Source: Trichosporon coremiiforme
Lineage: Eukaryota; Basidiomycota; Tremellomycetes; Trichosporonales; Trichosporonaceae
Length of the DNA stretch: 64,000 nucleotides
Direction of reading: 5' to 3'
Assembly (NCBI GenBank): GCA_039545355.1
Contig: BCJJ01000001.1
Coordinates: forward strand, 1,052,570 to 1,116,569
Made by a program: the position numbers and the translations under genes. Numbering within the stretch: position 1 is the stretch's first letter; the number at the start of each line of letters is the position of its first letter. Below are positions 51,169 to 62,395 of this stretch, piece by piece. A model generated the notes under the pieces. That model worked only from the letters and a program-made list of their open reading frames with translations. It made no database searches and was not told the DNA's origin.

Positions 51169-51683
51169 ATGACGCAGACCATCGTCCCCGACGAGGACGA
51201 CGTGCGCGACTTTGTCCAGGACTACTCGGACATCAAGCGGCTGACGCCGTCGCGCGCCAACGACCTGCTCGACAAGATCATGGCGGACACGGAGCCGCAG
51301 GAGCCGGATGCCGATGTGAGTAGCGCGATAGCGTCGTGAAGCGCGCGACAGCGCGCGCAGCGGGCGGACTGACGCAGAAGTTGCAAACGCAGCGAGAACA
51401 AGCGCAGCGAGCTCTGCTTCAGCGAGAGGTGTGCATGGGAGTGCCGGGTGCGATTATTTCAGCCCCATTCCCCTTGCCCTGTGGCGGGGGTGTTGGCGCC
51501 CCGACGCCCTGCGTGACACCAGCGAGCGAAGGAAGGAAGAATACTGACGTTCAGGCATGCTGTGGCTCCAGCTGCTGCCCCTGTGTCATGGACACTTGGC
51601 GCGAGGAGGTCGCGATCTGGAAGGCGTTCCGTGCCGGCGGGGCGGTTGACGCCGAGGCGATGGCGAAGAAGTTCCCAAAGTAA
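51169..51683 (+). CDS. Small protein with oxidoreductase-like Cys motif
   Basis: Best model: exons 51169-51315, 51378-51428 and 51555-51683, 108 residues. The acidic N-terminus (IVPDEDDVRDFVQDYSDIKR, helical) leads to a Gln/Arg helix encoded by the middle exon, then ACCGSSCCPCVMDTWREEV. This fits the oxidoreductase-like domain pattern C-C-G-x-x-C-x-x-C-V-x-D, followed by an amphipathic helix and a Lys-rich end AKKFPK. Proteins with this motif are small and poorly characterised, and many are mitochondrial in fungi. All junctions are phase 0. The middle exon (51 nt) has a GCAG acceptor and a GTGTGC donor; without it the protein would be 91 residues and still in frame, so the exon could be alternative. 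Confidence 0.7.
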
Positions 51684-52684
51684 GCCGCGAGCTTTCGACC
51701 TTCCTTCCCGCCATTTGGCCGCGCATGGCCGCATAGAAGGACTAGACTAGATGATTAGAGCACGTTGTACATCATGTATATCTTGACTGGACGAAACTTG
51801 ATTAGTGCGCTGAAGACAGGGGCCGCCCGGGCCTTCGTTCAGGTATTGCGTCCGGTTTTGGGAGGCTCGTCGGTGTGCAGTTCTGCTCCAGATTGTTCCC
51901 AGTACAGCATGAGGCATCAAACCAGGCCGAAACCCGACTCAAACAGTCATGCCGTCCTAGGAACTCGGGGACGGAGTCCTCCCCATAGACGCCTCAGACA
52001 CCCGCACTCGGCGCGGCGTGAACACATGCAGTAGACAGGCACAGCGAGGCGAGAAGGCGGGGCAACGAGGGGCCGTAGGAACGAACGCCTGAACTTGCGT
52101 CTCTGGACGCCCATTCGCCCATACGTCCATACGCTCAACCATCCACATGCTGAAAGGGATCCAGGGTCCAAGAGCATGGCGTCCATCGCTAGAACAGAAA
52201 TTTCGGTCCAAGCGCGATCCTTTTCTTTACGCTTTCCTATGATTCCTACCCTACCCTTTCCTGACGATTCAAACCAGCGCGTTCATTCACTGGCGTCATG
52301 CTGCCCAGCCCACCACTTTGGTGCAGTGTCGCCGGGGCCAAGTGCTCGATGCACCAGGAGCGCCGCACTGTGCTCTGCAACGCCCAACGTTCCGAGGTTG
52401 GGGACGTGTTCGAGATCTGCACGTCTGCACCTTTTGCACCACTCACTACTACTCTGAACACAGCCCTGCAACGCCCGCAACAGCAAGACACGCTCAAATC
52501 AGTTACTCCTTTCTCGGCTCGGCTCGCTTTTCTCTGGAAAGGGGCGCCATCACCTCAGGCTCTCAGCCTTCATCGCTGGCCCGACCGATCTCGATCACGA
52601 CTTTCGACTCGATCTTATCTCCCATCTCTCCCATCACTGTCCTCCACTTCTTGACGATCTATCTCGACACAATCGACAACCACC
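51684..52684. other. Intergenic region, 1.0 kb
   Basis: No supported gene. The last 200 bases are pyrimidine-rich and precede the next ATG (CAACCACCATGGC), so they are probably promoter and leader. Confidence 0.4.
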
Positions 52685-54161
52685 ATGGCGCACAGCGTAA
52701 CTGGCATCCGGGCGCCGTACGCCGAGGGCCTCGTGAGTTGATATCCTCCTTTCGAACTGACCCCAGCACCGCGGTCCCGACACGCTTCCGAGCTCCTTCA
52801 CCTACATCGCCTATCGGTATCTGAACCGACCGGTCTGGTTCGCAGCCCGCGTACTCGAGGACGCGCGCTCGCCCGCTGAGATCGAATACGAAGAGCGCCG
52901 TGCGTCTCTCTCCTCCACCGAGAGCGAAGAGCCCCTCCGCCCACAACGCATGAGCTACGCCGGTCCTCTACCTTCGATCCCGAAGGCAAAGGGCAACGAG
53001 TGGAAGCGCCGGACAGCGCCTGTGGGCATGATGGGACTGAGTGGGATGCACACGCCCCCGATGAGCCCCAAAACGCCAGCTAAGCGTGAGGGTTCACCTG
53101 CGGTCTTGATCGGGGCGGCAATGTTGGGCCAGGCCGGTCCCACGCCTCCGTCGAGTACGACGGGCTCGCCCACGCCCTTCAGCATGACGCCGGAACGCAC
53201 TGTGGGCCGGCCGGCGAGTGCCCGCTTCGCGCGCTCGGCTACACCTCCAGTCAGCTCGCCGGCTAGCTCGCCTGCTCCCTCCCCGAGCGGCGCGCACAAG
53301 GTGCGGCCCTGGGAGAAGCGGCTCTCTGGCCTCAGCGCGGCCCCAGAGCGGAGTGACTCGCTCGAGAGTACGGCATCCGCCGCGTCGACGATCAGCACGT
53401 ACAGCTACGACGTGCAGGTCGTGCGCGCGGCGCGGGTAAGCACACACGAGGGCGTGCTCGCGAGCCCTATCCTGGGTAGAGCCGCCAGTCTCAAGAGCCG
53501 CCCGACCTCGCTTTCGGCGTCCACGACCCGCCTGTCCGTTCCCGCAACCCAACCGGAGGATCAGGCAGGGGGGGAGGACAGCTTCCTGGCGTACCTGAAC
53601 CCAACTGCTGGGGGTGAGGAACTCGAGCCGATCATCGAGATCATCAAACCGACTTCGGAGAAGAAAGAGGGCGAGATGCTCTGGCTCGTGGAGAACATCT
53701 CAGGACACCAGTTCTACGTTCCCGACTCGGACGTGATCGCCGTCCCGGAAGCCGAACACCGGCGCCTACGAGCGCAGGAGAATCGGCATTTCTGGCCCGT
53801 GTACGCTTCGCAGCTCGAGTTCCTCGCCCTCCGTCGCCGGGACATTCGCCGGAGACACAGAGCCACCCTCACCCATTCGCAGGGGGGAAAGACGCCCAGC
53901 GCCCTCCTCGTCGAGTTCACGGATAGATTCGAGTACGCAGACAGCCACGAGCCGCCACTGCCGGGGCAGCATGATGCGGCCCTCAATGCGGCTTTCAGGA
54001 GTCTCAGGAGGGCCGAGGGCCTACCCGCCGAAGACGTCGTGCTCTCCGACTCTGGAGAAATGGTCACGCTCAGGAACGCGGAGCAGGTCGCTGGGATGCT
54101 GAGGGGTGGGTGGTTTGAGTGCGACAACGAGTTCTGGGAGGACGCGAGGGCTGCGGCGTGA
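52685..54161 (+). CDS. Unknown protein, 480 residues, with low-complexity middle
   Basis: Exons 52685-52732 and 52767-54161; the 34-nt intron has donor GTGAGT and acceptor CCCAG in phase 0. The N-terminus reads MAHSVTGIRAPYAEGL then HRGPDTLPSSFTYIAYRYLN. A long Ser/Pro/Thr/Ala-rich region with many basic residues follows (about residues 80-290). The C-terminal 170 residues look folded: EGEMLWLVENISGHQFYVPD, RHFWPVYASQLEFLALRRRD, a helix-rich part, and FECDNEFWEDARAAA. I recognise no domain or signal. Third positions are strongly G/C, so it is a real gene. Function unknown. Confidence 0.75.
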
Positions 54162-57100
54162 GTTGCGCTAGCCGAGTTACATCTCGAAGACGACTGCAGC
54201 TCGTTCCAGTAGAAGTTTCCGCCGTGATGGCGACGGGCTCAACCCAAAACCAGGAAGGCGTGTAGGGGCGTTGGCGTGAGGGATCTGTCGCTCGAACTTC
54301 ACAAGTCTCTCGGGAAGTCCGTACGGGAGAGTTCAGAAGACAGAGCACGCAAGAGCTAGAGTGGGAGGAGCGGGAGGCGATGCGCGCCATCAGCACGGAG
54401 GGGCCGGTGTCATCTTAGGAGTCGTATAATCATATCTGTTGGGGATCACGTAGACGCAGTAGAGCAGATGTGTATGTTAGCAACGTTGTATCAGGTGTGG
54501 CCAACCTAGCCGAGGAAAGCAAGAGCTGATCGCGCTCGCGGAATGGCGACATCACGACGGGTTGCGGGCCGGCGAACTGTGTGATGGGTAATGGGGTCTT
54601 GCACGCTTCGTCTTGTCTCTCCCACCAGGGCCGACTACTGCAGCCAAGGCCATCCTGCGCGAGCGCCGTGCGGCATTCTCCGCAGCCCTTGACTCACGAG
54701 GAACCCGGGACTGGCTCTTCTCACGTGCAACCGGAAAGCTCAGGCGGTAGTAGAGATCGCACTCGATCGGCAGCAAGCTTCAGGACGGTACCGCGGTACG
54801 GAATGCGATTGGAGTAGGGAGGCAGCTGACGCAATGGTAATTAAAGCATCATGATATTGGGCGCCGCTAGCGACGAGCCTCTGCGCAACGGTGTGCTTGA
54901 AGAGGCAAGAGGGAGTTTCCTGCGCCGGGCCTGGACGGCCCGGCGGAAAGGAGGCACTGGAAGTGAATGCTCAAAACAGAGGTAGCCCGTGGAAGAGGTT
55001 TAAACTAAGGCTTCCTCCGACCTCGAGGCCTGTTGAGGTCTAGATTGAGCAAAAACTTCTTATGTGTGTGCAGACATTCGCACCGCGTTCGCACTCCAAT
55101 GTCAATCTGGGAGGATCACGCAACTGCAGGACAGCCTAGCACGCCGACAAGCCCCGGCAAACATGACCTTGATTAGAACCAGCCCACAGGATGTACGAAA
55201 GGGAGTGCGCACTCCCAGTCTGTGGAAAGTTGATGCCCAAACGAGACAACGATGGCGACTCGTTCTCGGTGGGCCGTTGCTTTAACAGTTGCAACAACTT
55301 ATGGCATGCCTTCGCACACATCGATCAAAAGAGTTCTCTGCAAGGAGGAAATCCAGGGCACCGGTGCCGGTGCCAAACTTTATCTCGCCGCATTCCTTCT
55401 GGTGCCGACGATGTGGAAGCTTCCACTCCAGGGGACGCTAGTGGTGCCGGGTTGCTGGCCGATCGTGGGAGTGCGGGCCGAGGTATTGCACTGGGGCTGG
55501 CCAGGGCAGTCCCGGAAGTTGAGGTATACAGTCAGCTGGTACGAGTCGTCCAGTCGGGGTAAAGTTTGCGACAGGTCTCATCCAGCGCACTGAATCTCGA
55601 CCAGCAAAATGCTCGCAATACCAGCACAAAGCTACGAACAGGGAGGAGCTGCTCAAGATCCAGGCAGGGGTACACCGAGTGTAAAGCGTACTTTCGTCCT
55701 GTACGGTGATCTGCAGTGTTTTGTGTTGCCGTGTGGACCCCAATCGAGCTCACGTCATGCCCCACACCGACACGCCATGAAACAGGGAAATCACACGAAA
55801 TCCTCGAAAAATCACCAAATCTCACTGAAATGTGGAGGCGAGATAAGCGCGCGCGTCCCCGGGACGGAAAGAGCTTAAACGCTAAGCACACGCAAGCAGC
55901 ATCAACAGCGGCCGCTGAAGCTGTTAATCAAGGCTGTCGTGAAACATGCTTGATGGTGTCGTCATTCGGCGCTTTCTGCTGCTCGCTTGTCGTTGTCGCC
56001 AGCCGAACTTGAAGTTTGGGTCCCCCTGAGCAGCTCATGAGGAGCTCTCCAACGCTGCAACACTCGACTCGGAGTCTTCCAACCCGTACCTGTGTGGCTT
56101 GAGAGCCACTACCCGGTAGCTGGGTGTGCAAGCCGTTACACCCTGCCAGTCACACGCGATGCCTGCTGAAGGTCACACTGCTTGCCGCTTGGATGCTTCT
56201 TGCAGTTGAGCAAAGACCGATCAGCGCGTGCGACGCCCCTTCACTCCACTCACTAGTTGCCGACCGGCACCAGCAACTGTACCGCCATCACGACGAAGTC
56301 TCTCATGCATGATCGACGAGGCTGACTTCGGACTAAGAATAGCACCAAGTGTGGCATTCTGCCGACCGACGGTGGAGCACGCGTACCCAGGTCCAATGTA
56401 CGCCTTCTCACCAGATGACTCGGCGCCTCGGCTTTCACCGTTTGTACACAGCGCTCTTCAACGGCAATAAACTCAACGGCAGATGGCTGATCGAGTCCGG
56501 TCGGACGAAGCGGCGCCCAGCGCCAAGGCGGGCGCTGCATTCATGAGGAGGCAAGATAACCTGTCTGTCGTGCAAGTGTGGTCATACAAACGCACTGTGA
56601 CGCACGTGAAACGACTGCTCGGTGGGGAGTGATGCAATCTGTGTATTACTTTGAGTAGTTGAACTTTCCTCGTACATCGAAGCGAGCGATGACGGCGATC
56701 ACGTCGCTTCCCAGTCTTGTGGAGACGCCCTCGGGACTGCTAGTGGGTCCCAACATTCACAATCGCTCGTTTCCATCAGCTTCATTGGCCATCGGCATAC
56801 TGCCCACCCCACACATCCGTAAACGATCGCATCACACCACCTGGGAGGAGCACACTAGTGCTTGAGAAGAGTGTGGAGAGTTCAACCCAAAACATGCCAG
56901 ATTCGTGAAAACGGGCAGTTCAAACATTTCTTCCGCGGGAAAAGGGGACGGCGACGCGCTCGAAGCCTGAAGAGCCTGTTGTCGGGTTGACTTGACGACC
57001 TGAGTTAATTATGCCACTGAGACAGTGTTGCACCACAGATGTAGCACTGAGACAATGCTGACGTCCGCTAACACAGGTACCATAGGCCGGGCGATGCCAA

Positions 57101-58098
57101 GCTTGGGCACACTCTCGTTATCACGAGCGATAGCAACGTAAGTGCAGCCATAGGTTTGGATCAATGCCGGCACGATCTGGACCGGCGTGTGCTGCACTTG
57201 ATCACTAGGCCGAGCGAGGCGCTCACTGTTCATCGGGGCACTCCGATCTGGCAATCGGCGGGCTCGATTGGTTGGACGCCGAGCCCGGCTTGGGTCCTCG
57301 GGGCACCCAGATCCTCTGTAGCTCTACTACGACTGCTGGAATGGCAGAAGGTTTGAAACCGTCGTAGTCTTTGGCCACTAGTACGACCATCGTGGGCCCA
57401 GCCTCGAGCGTTTGGCTCTGTCGTTGTGGCGTCACCTGCCGACGAACCCGGCGAACATGAGCTCGTACTCTGCGGAGCAGTCAGCGCACATGCCGTCGTA
57501 AAGTGGGCCCTTCCGGCGTCCTGGAGGTCTGCAAACAGTGCACACTTTTGTGCCGTGCACACTGACATTTGGGGCCAAGACCTCGCGCACTCCCGTCCCA
57601 CCCTGCCGGCTCACCGTGGGCCAGAAAGAGCCCGACACAGCAAGATGGCGAGGGTAAGGAGGCACACGCACCTGCCTGTCTGCCTGTCAGATTGCCTGTA
57701 TCCTTGACGCTGAGCTGCGTCAATGCCTTGCCTGCAGACGTAGCTCTAAACGCTGGTCCACCCCGACGACAAAGGGCCAGACGACCGAAGCTGGAAACCG
57801 CGTATTCGTGCGCCGCGCACCTCGTTCCGGAGCCTGGGTACTTCTCTCCTCTCGTCCCGACATCGATCGAGGAACTCTCAGAGGCTGGACACACATGCCA
57901 GAGCCGTGTATATAAGCTAGCGTCCTTTTCCAAGGAAGAGCTTCCCACCATCGAACATCCGACAACACGTTGACTGTGTTTTGACTTTCTTTCTGCGACA
58001 ATCTTTCGAGGAACGTAGGACCCACCCACACCCACACAAACGTCCGTAGATTCTTCTTAATCTTATCCTAATCCTTCTGTAACTCGACGAGCAGTACC
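54162..58098. other. Gene-free region, 3.9 kb
   Basis: No supported gene or RNA. Open frames on both strands are short and lack family motifs. The right end contains the CAP gene promoter, with a TATA box listed separately. A pyrimidine-rich leader runs into the ATG. Confidence 0.45.
57909..57916 (+). promoter_or_regulatory. TATA box of CAP-domain gene
   Basis: TATATAAG in the context CCGTGTATATAAGCTAGC, 183 bases before the ATG at 58099. It is the clearest core-promoter element in the window and suggests strong or regulated expression of the secreted protein. Confidence 0.6.
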
Positions 58099-60102
58099 AT
58101 GGTCAAGTCCACTGTTGTCCTCTTGGCTCTTGTTGGAGCCGGTGCGAGCGTCGACGCCGCCCCCACCCTCGGCAAGTTCTTCGGCGGCAAGGGCAAGTTC
58201 GGCGGCGGCGGCTTCGGAGGTGGCTATGGAGGTGGCTACGGAGGTGGCAACGGCTGCTCGTCTTGCGGCGGCGGCAGCGGCTCCTGGGGCGGTTGGGGCG
58301 GCAAGGGCAGCGGCGGCGGCGGCGGGTTCGACTACACGCAGGCGATCAACGGCCTCGGCTCTCTCATCGGCGCGGGCACTAAGATCGGCTCCCTCATCGG
58401 CGGCACTATCGGCGGTCCCGGCCCCATTGGCGGCGGTGGTGGCGGTAACCAGAACGTAAACGTGAACGTGAACCGCGGCTCGTTCGGCGGTCCCCAGCTC
58501 ATCCAGGCCCTCGGTGGACAGCAGGGCATCACGCGCCTTCTCCAGGGCCCGCAGGGACAGCAGATCAGCGGCATCTTCGGCGGCTCCCAAAACCCCCAGC
58601 AGATCGTGCAGGTCATCCAGGGCATGAACTCGCAGCAAATCGCGAACGCCATCGGATCCGGCGACCAGGGACGCCGCATCTACAACGTCATCTACGACGG
58701 AATCCAGAACGGCCCCTATCGCACCCTCACTGTCACTGCTCCCGGCCAGACAGTCACCGGCGCCGGTGTCACCGTCACCCAGGTCGTCACCCAGAGCGGA
58801 AACGAGGTTACTCGCACCATCACCGGTCCCGCTGTGACCGTCACTGCTGGTGGCGGCATCACCATCATCAACAACAACAACAACAGCAACACCGGTAGTG
58901 GTGGCGGTGGAGGCGGTGGCGGTGGCGGCGGCGGTGGTTCCAACACTGGCGGCGGCTCCGGAGGCGGCAACAGCAACGGCGGAGGTGGCGGCAGCGGTGG
59001 CGGTGGCGGTGGTGGCGGTGGTGATGGTTCTTCGACCACGACCGGCGGCGGCGGCTCTACTAGCACCGGCGGAGGAGGCGGTGATGGTGGTGGTGGTGGC
59101 GGTGGTGGTGGTTCGGGCCACGGCGGCGGTGACAGCCACGGCGGCGGTGACAGCCACGACGGTGGTGACAGCCACGGCGGTGGTGACGGCAAGGACCACG
59201 GCGACAAGAACGGCCACGGCGGCGACAAGGGCAACGGCAAGGGCGACAACAACGGCGGCGACGGTGGTCCCGGCGGCAACGGCGGACCCGGCAACAACGG
59301 TCCTGGCGGTAACGGCGGACCTGGCGGAAACGGAGGCGACGGCGGCCAGTCGCAGAGCCAGACTGGCTCTCAATCGCAGAACCAGAACGGATCGCAGGGC
59401 GGCCAGTCCCAGTCCCAGACTGGCTCTCAGTCGCAGAACCAGAACGGATCGCAGGGCGGCCAGTCCCAGTCCCAGTCCCAGTCCCAGTCCGGCTCCCAGA
59501 GCCAGAACCAGGGCGGTAATGGAGGCCAGTCGCAGAGCCAGTCTGGCTCTCAGTCCGAGAGCCAGGGCCAGGTCGGCGGCGGCCAGGTGCAGACCACGGA
59601 CCACCCGGCGACGATCCCCGACTCGGGCGGCATCAGGATCACGGGCGACTGCAACCAGAGCGACATTGACGGCTCGTCTGACGTGTCGCGCTACTTTGTG
59701 CGCGCGTACAATGACTTCCGCCGCCAGTTCGGCGCCGGCGAGATCCACTGGGACTCGGGGCTTGCCTCGCGCGCCAACGACTGGGCCAGGCAATGCAACA
59801 AGGGCCACCAGGGTGGCGACAACTGGTACTGGGGCATCAACTCCTGGGGCCAGTACGACCCCAAGGACATCTTCACGTACTGGGGCCCTGACGAGGCGGG
59901 CAAGTACACCGGCGCCAACGACTACAGCTCCAAGCACTTCACCCAGATCGTGTGGAAGAGCACGACCAAGATCGGTTGCGGCTGGAGCACTGGCTGTCCC
60001 GAAGGCGGCCTCTACGTCGTGTGCAACCACGACCCCGCTGGCAACATCGAGAGCCCCTCCGAGGGCTACGCCGAGAACGTCGGCCAGTTCCAGGGCAACT
60101 AA
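58099..60102 (+). CDS. Secreted CAP/PR-1-like protein with Gly-rich and Gln/Ser-repeat stalk
   Basis: Intronless, 667 residues. A signal peptide (STVVLLALVGAGASVDAAP) leads to a Gly-rich segment with four Cys-containing turns (NGCSSCGGGSG). A region of about 100 residues (residues 115-230) with Gln/Asn-rich helices and LQGPQGQQISGIFGG follows, then a Thr/Val strand block and poly-Gly. Next come His/Gly/Asp repeats (SHGGGD units) and a GGQSQSQTGSQSQNQNGSQ repeat, two clear copies. The C-terminal CAP domain (about residues 530-667) has YFVRAYNDFRRQFGAGEIHW, CNKGH, and the CAP signature HFTQIVWKSTTKIGCGW with CNHDPAGN. Of the four family cavity residues, both His positions are recognisable, but the usual G-E-N segment reads WYWGINSWG, so the first conserved Glu is missing. 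CAP proteins bind sterols or lipids in yeast (Pry); the altered site makes the role here uncertain. Confidence 0.88.
   Translation: MVKSTVVLLALVGAGASVDAAPTLGKFFGGKGKFGGGGFGGGYGGGYGGGNGCSSCGGGSGSWGGWGGKGSGGGGGFDYTQAINGLGSLIGAGTKIGSLIGGTIGGPGPIGGGGGGNQNVNVNVNRGSFGGPQLIQALGGQQGITRLLQGPQGQQISGIFGGSQNPQQIVQVIQGMNSQQIANAIGSGDQGRRIYNVIYDGIQNGPYRTLTVTAPGQTVTGAGVTVTQVVTQSGNEVTRTITGPAVTVTAGGGITIINNNNNSNTGSGGGGGGGGGGGGGSNTGGGSGGGNSNGGGGGSGGGGGGGGGDGSSTTTGGGGSTSTGGGGGDGGGGGGGGGSGHGGGDSHGGGDSHDGGDSHGGGDGKDHGDKNGHGGDKGNGKGDNNGGDGGPGGNGGPGNNGPGGNGGPGGNGGDGGQSQSQTGSQSQNQNGSQGGQSQSQTGSQSQNQNGSQGGQSQSQSQSQSGSQSQNQGGNGGQSQSQSGSQSESQGQVGGGQVQTTDHPATIPDSGGIRITGDCNQSDIDGSSDVSRYFVRAYNDFRRQFGAGEIHWDSGLASRANDWARQCNKGHQGGDNWYWGINSWGQYDPKDIFTYWGPDEAGKYTGANDYSSKHFTQIVWKSTTKIGCGWSTGCPEGGLYVVCNHDPAGNIESPSEGYAENVGQFQGN
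59341..59580 (+). repeat. Coding tandem repeats in CAP gene (Gln/Ser units)
   Basis: Two near-identical 57-60 bp units encode GGQSQSQTGSQSQNQNGSQ, followed by two degenerate units with expanded CAGTCC dinucleotide-codon repeats. Length polymorphism is likely. Confidence 0.8.
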
Positions 60103-60386
60103 ACGCCCACCCCGATCAGAAGACGCTTTCCTGTATGTAAGATAGGAGCTTGTAGCTGTAGCGCAAGTTAGTCAGCCATATCGTTAATATCTGCGTACTT
60201 CCTCTTCTTTCCTCTTCTTCAGTCTTGTGATCGTTAGTACAATTTATAAGTATCTCGTCGAAGTATCAAAGCGTTGAACGTTGCAAACATATGATACAGG
60301 TTGCATGTCATGACAACTGATTGTCCGTTCGTTATGATCGTTACACACAGATGATACAGGTGGTAGAGAGATCGGTCGTCTTTTCT

Positions 60387-62395
60387 TTATCTGAGATCCG
60401 ACTCGTACCGCATAATATGCTTGTCTTTGCCGCTGTCGGTGCTGCTTGGCCAGCTGTTGATGTACGCAGGGTCTGGCTCCTGCAGGCCCTGCTCCAGCAG
60501 GGCTGGGTGTTTCGTCCACCTATCCAGCTTCGCGAAGCTGTGGAAGGGGTTATAAGGTTTCTCGAATATGTGGTCAACTTGTTCGAGGGTCAAGTTCTTC
60601 GTTTCGGGGAGGAAGAAGAAGGTAAATATCAGCGCGGATATCGAGATACCCCCGAAAATCCAGCCGACACGGAAGGAGAGGGCTTTCATCATGTAAGGGA
60701 TCGAGAAGTTGGTCGCGAACGCGAACACGACGTTGATCGTAGTGCCGATCGTCGACGTCTTCTCGCGAATAGAGTGGTTCGGCAGCTCGGCGCCGAGGAG
60801 GTATGGTACTGGTGCACCACCGAGCTGGACGTCAGCAAAAGTTTGTACTGATACTCACAGAATAGGAAACCGCGAAGAGCATGAAGAACGCGACGCAAGC
60901 CTCCTTCATAGACTTGGTCTTGTACGACCGTTCGCCGATACCAGCTAAGAGGCAGAGCCACAGGGCCTGGAAGAAGAAGCTACCCAGGAGCACTTTGCGA
61001 CGCCCGAGTACGTCTGAAAAGTACATGCAGGGCAGCACGGCGAGCATGCTGAGACAGCTAGAGATGATGGGGTATGTGAAGGCATGGTTTGCGTACCCGT
61101 TCGCCTTGTAGAAGACGGTCTGATACGTCGATACCCAAGCTTGGCCCGTGATCTGCTGGTAGATGTAGTAGACGATGACGAGTCCAGTGCGCCGGGCGTT
61201 CGTGCCGCGGAAGCAGTCCAGCCAAGATGCCTTGTGCACTCTCTGTTGCAGCTGGACCTGGATCACAGCGAGCTCGTCCGCGCACGCACCAGAAACGACC
61301 TCGTCTCGAGTTCGCAGGCGGCGCATTGAATGCAAAGCGTCTGCCGGCCGATCCTTCGACAGAAGCCAGCGGGGACAGTCGGGAAGGAAAGGCACAAAAG
61401 CCATGATCAGCACCGGGAACGCAAACTGTATCCCCGTGACCGTCTTCCAGCCACGGCTGGTGTCATCTTTGGAGAAGGCCTTATTAACGCCTGTCGCCAG
61501 CAGGCCGCCTGCGTTCAGGAACAGCTGCAAGGAGCACACTGTGAAGCCACGCAAGGGCGCTGGCACGATTTCCGCCTGATAGGTCCTGAACGTCAGCCAC
61601 GCCCACTACCAGGTCGACTTACGAAATGCAGATTTCGACCAGTCCGACCGAGATGTAGACGATGATACGCCCAACGATGAATTGTGCCAGACGGCCGGTC
61701 CCGACTGCAGTGTCTGCAGACGTGATCTCGACTGCGAGGTCAGCTTATGCACCTCGCTCAGCTGTTGCCAATCGAAGGCACGTATGGGATTGTCCAGAAA
61801 CTGACGCCATCATCGCTGATCGCCGCCGACGTGTTCACATTCCTGGGCGGACCTCGGCTGAAGCAAGCTGCATACGAGTCCCCCACGTAAGCATACTCAC
61901 TGATGACACCAATGCAAGAAATGATGCACAGGACGACAAACACCTTGCGATGACCAAGCCACTCGATGAGCGGCCCTGCGCTCAAGCACCCAATAGCTTT
62001 GCCGATAAACGCCAGCGAGGACAACAGGGACGTCCGTAGAGGCGTCAGTGCCCACTTCCCATCCTTCTCGTCGCCAAACTGGTTCAGGAAGCCCTGTGGG
62101 TTAGTCATTTTCCTGTGCAGACGGATAAAATGGCTCAAACCCTTCAGCCACCACCGTTAGAGTTGACTGGCGGCTTGCACGGGCAGAGTTCCGGGCCGAA
62201 CGCAAGTGCACTACTCACGGGCATTGCAAGGATACCTCCGAATGAACCAGTGTCCTGTACGTTAGAGGAAACTAGCCCCCAGACATAGCGCGCTATACTC
62301 ACGAAGCCGAAAAGCATGTCGCCGACGACAAGGCAGAAGCAGCTAAATACCAGCATAGGCGTCCATGCCTTCCAAGCAGTTCGGACGCGGCCCAT
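60387..62395 (-). CDS. MFS sugar-type transporter
   Basis: Six exons on the minus strand: 62395-62303, 62254-62219, 62093-61901, 61731-61623, 61585-60859 and 60824-60387, giving 531 residues. About 12 membrane segments are visible. Sugar-porter signatures: GHRKVFVV in the TM2-3 loop, GRLAQFIVGRIIVYISVGLVE, then TYQAEIVPAPLRG (PESPR-region equivalent PDCPRWL further on), QQITGQAWVSTY in TM7, DVLGRRKVLL in the TM8-9 loop, and PNHSIREKTS plus FFLPETKNLTLEQVD at the C-terminus. The substrate is probably a hexose or disaccharide but cannot be assigned. Exon 2 encodes only 12 residues. The N-terminal DTGSFGGIL and GFLNQFG restore the usual TM1 surroundings across introns 1 and 2. The 60-bp tail after TM12 is cytosolic. 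Confidence 0.88.

Noticed and set aside
58063..60030. 655-codon open frame antisense to the CAP gene, Ala/Val/Thr-rich
   Set aside because: It is the mirror of the Gly-rich codons (GGC/GGT read as GCC/ACC) of the CAP gene, which has a signal peptide and domain.
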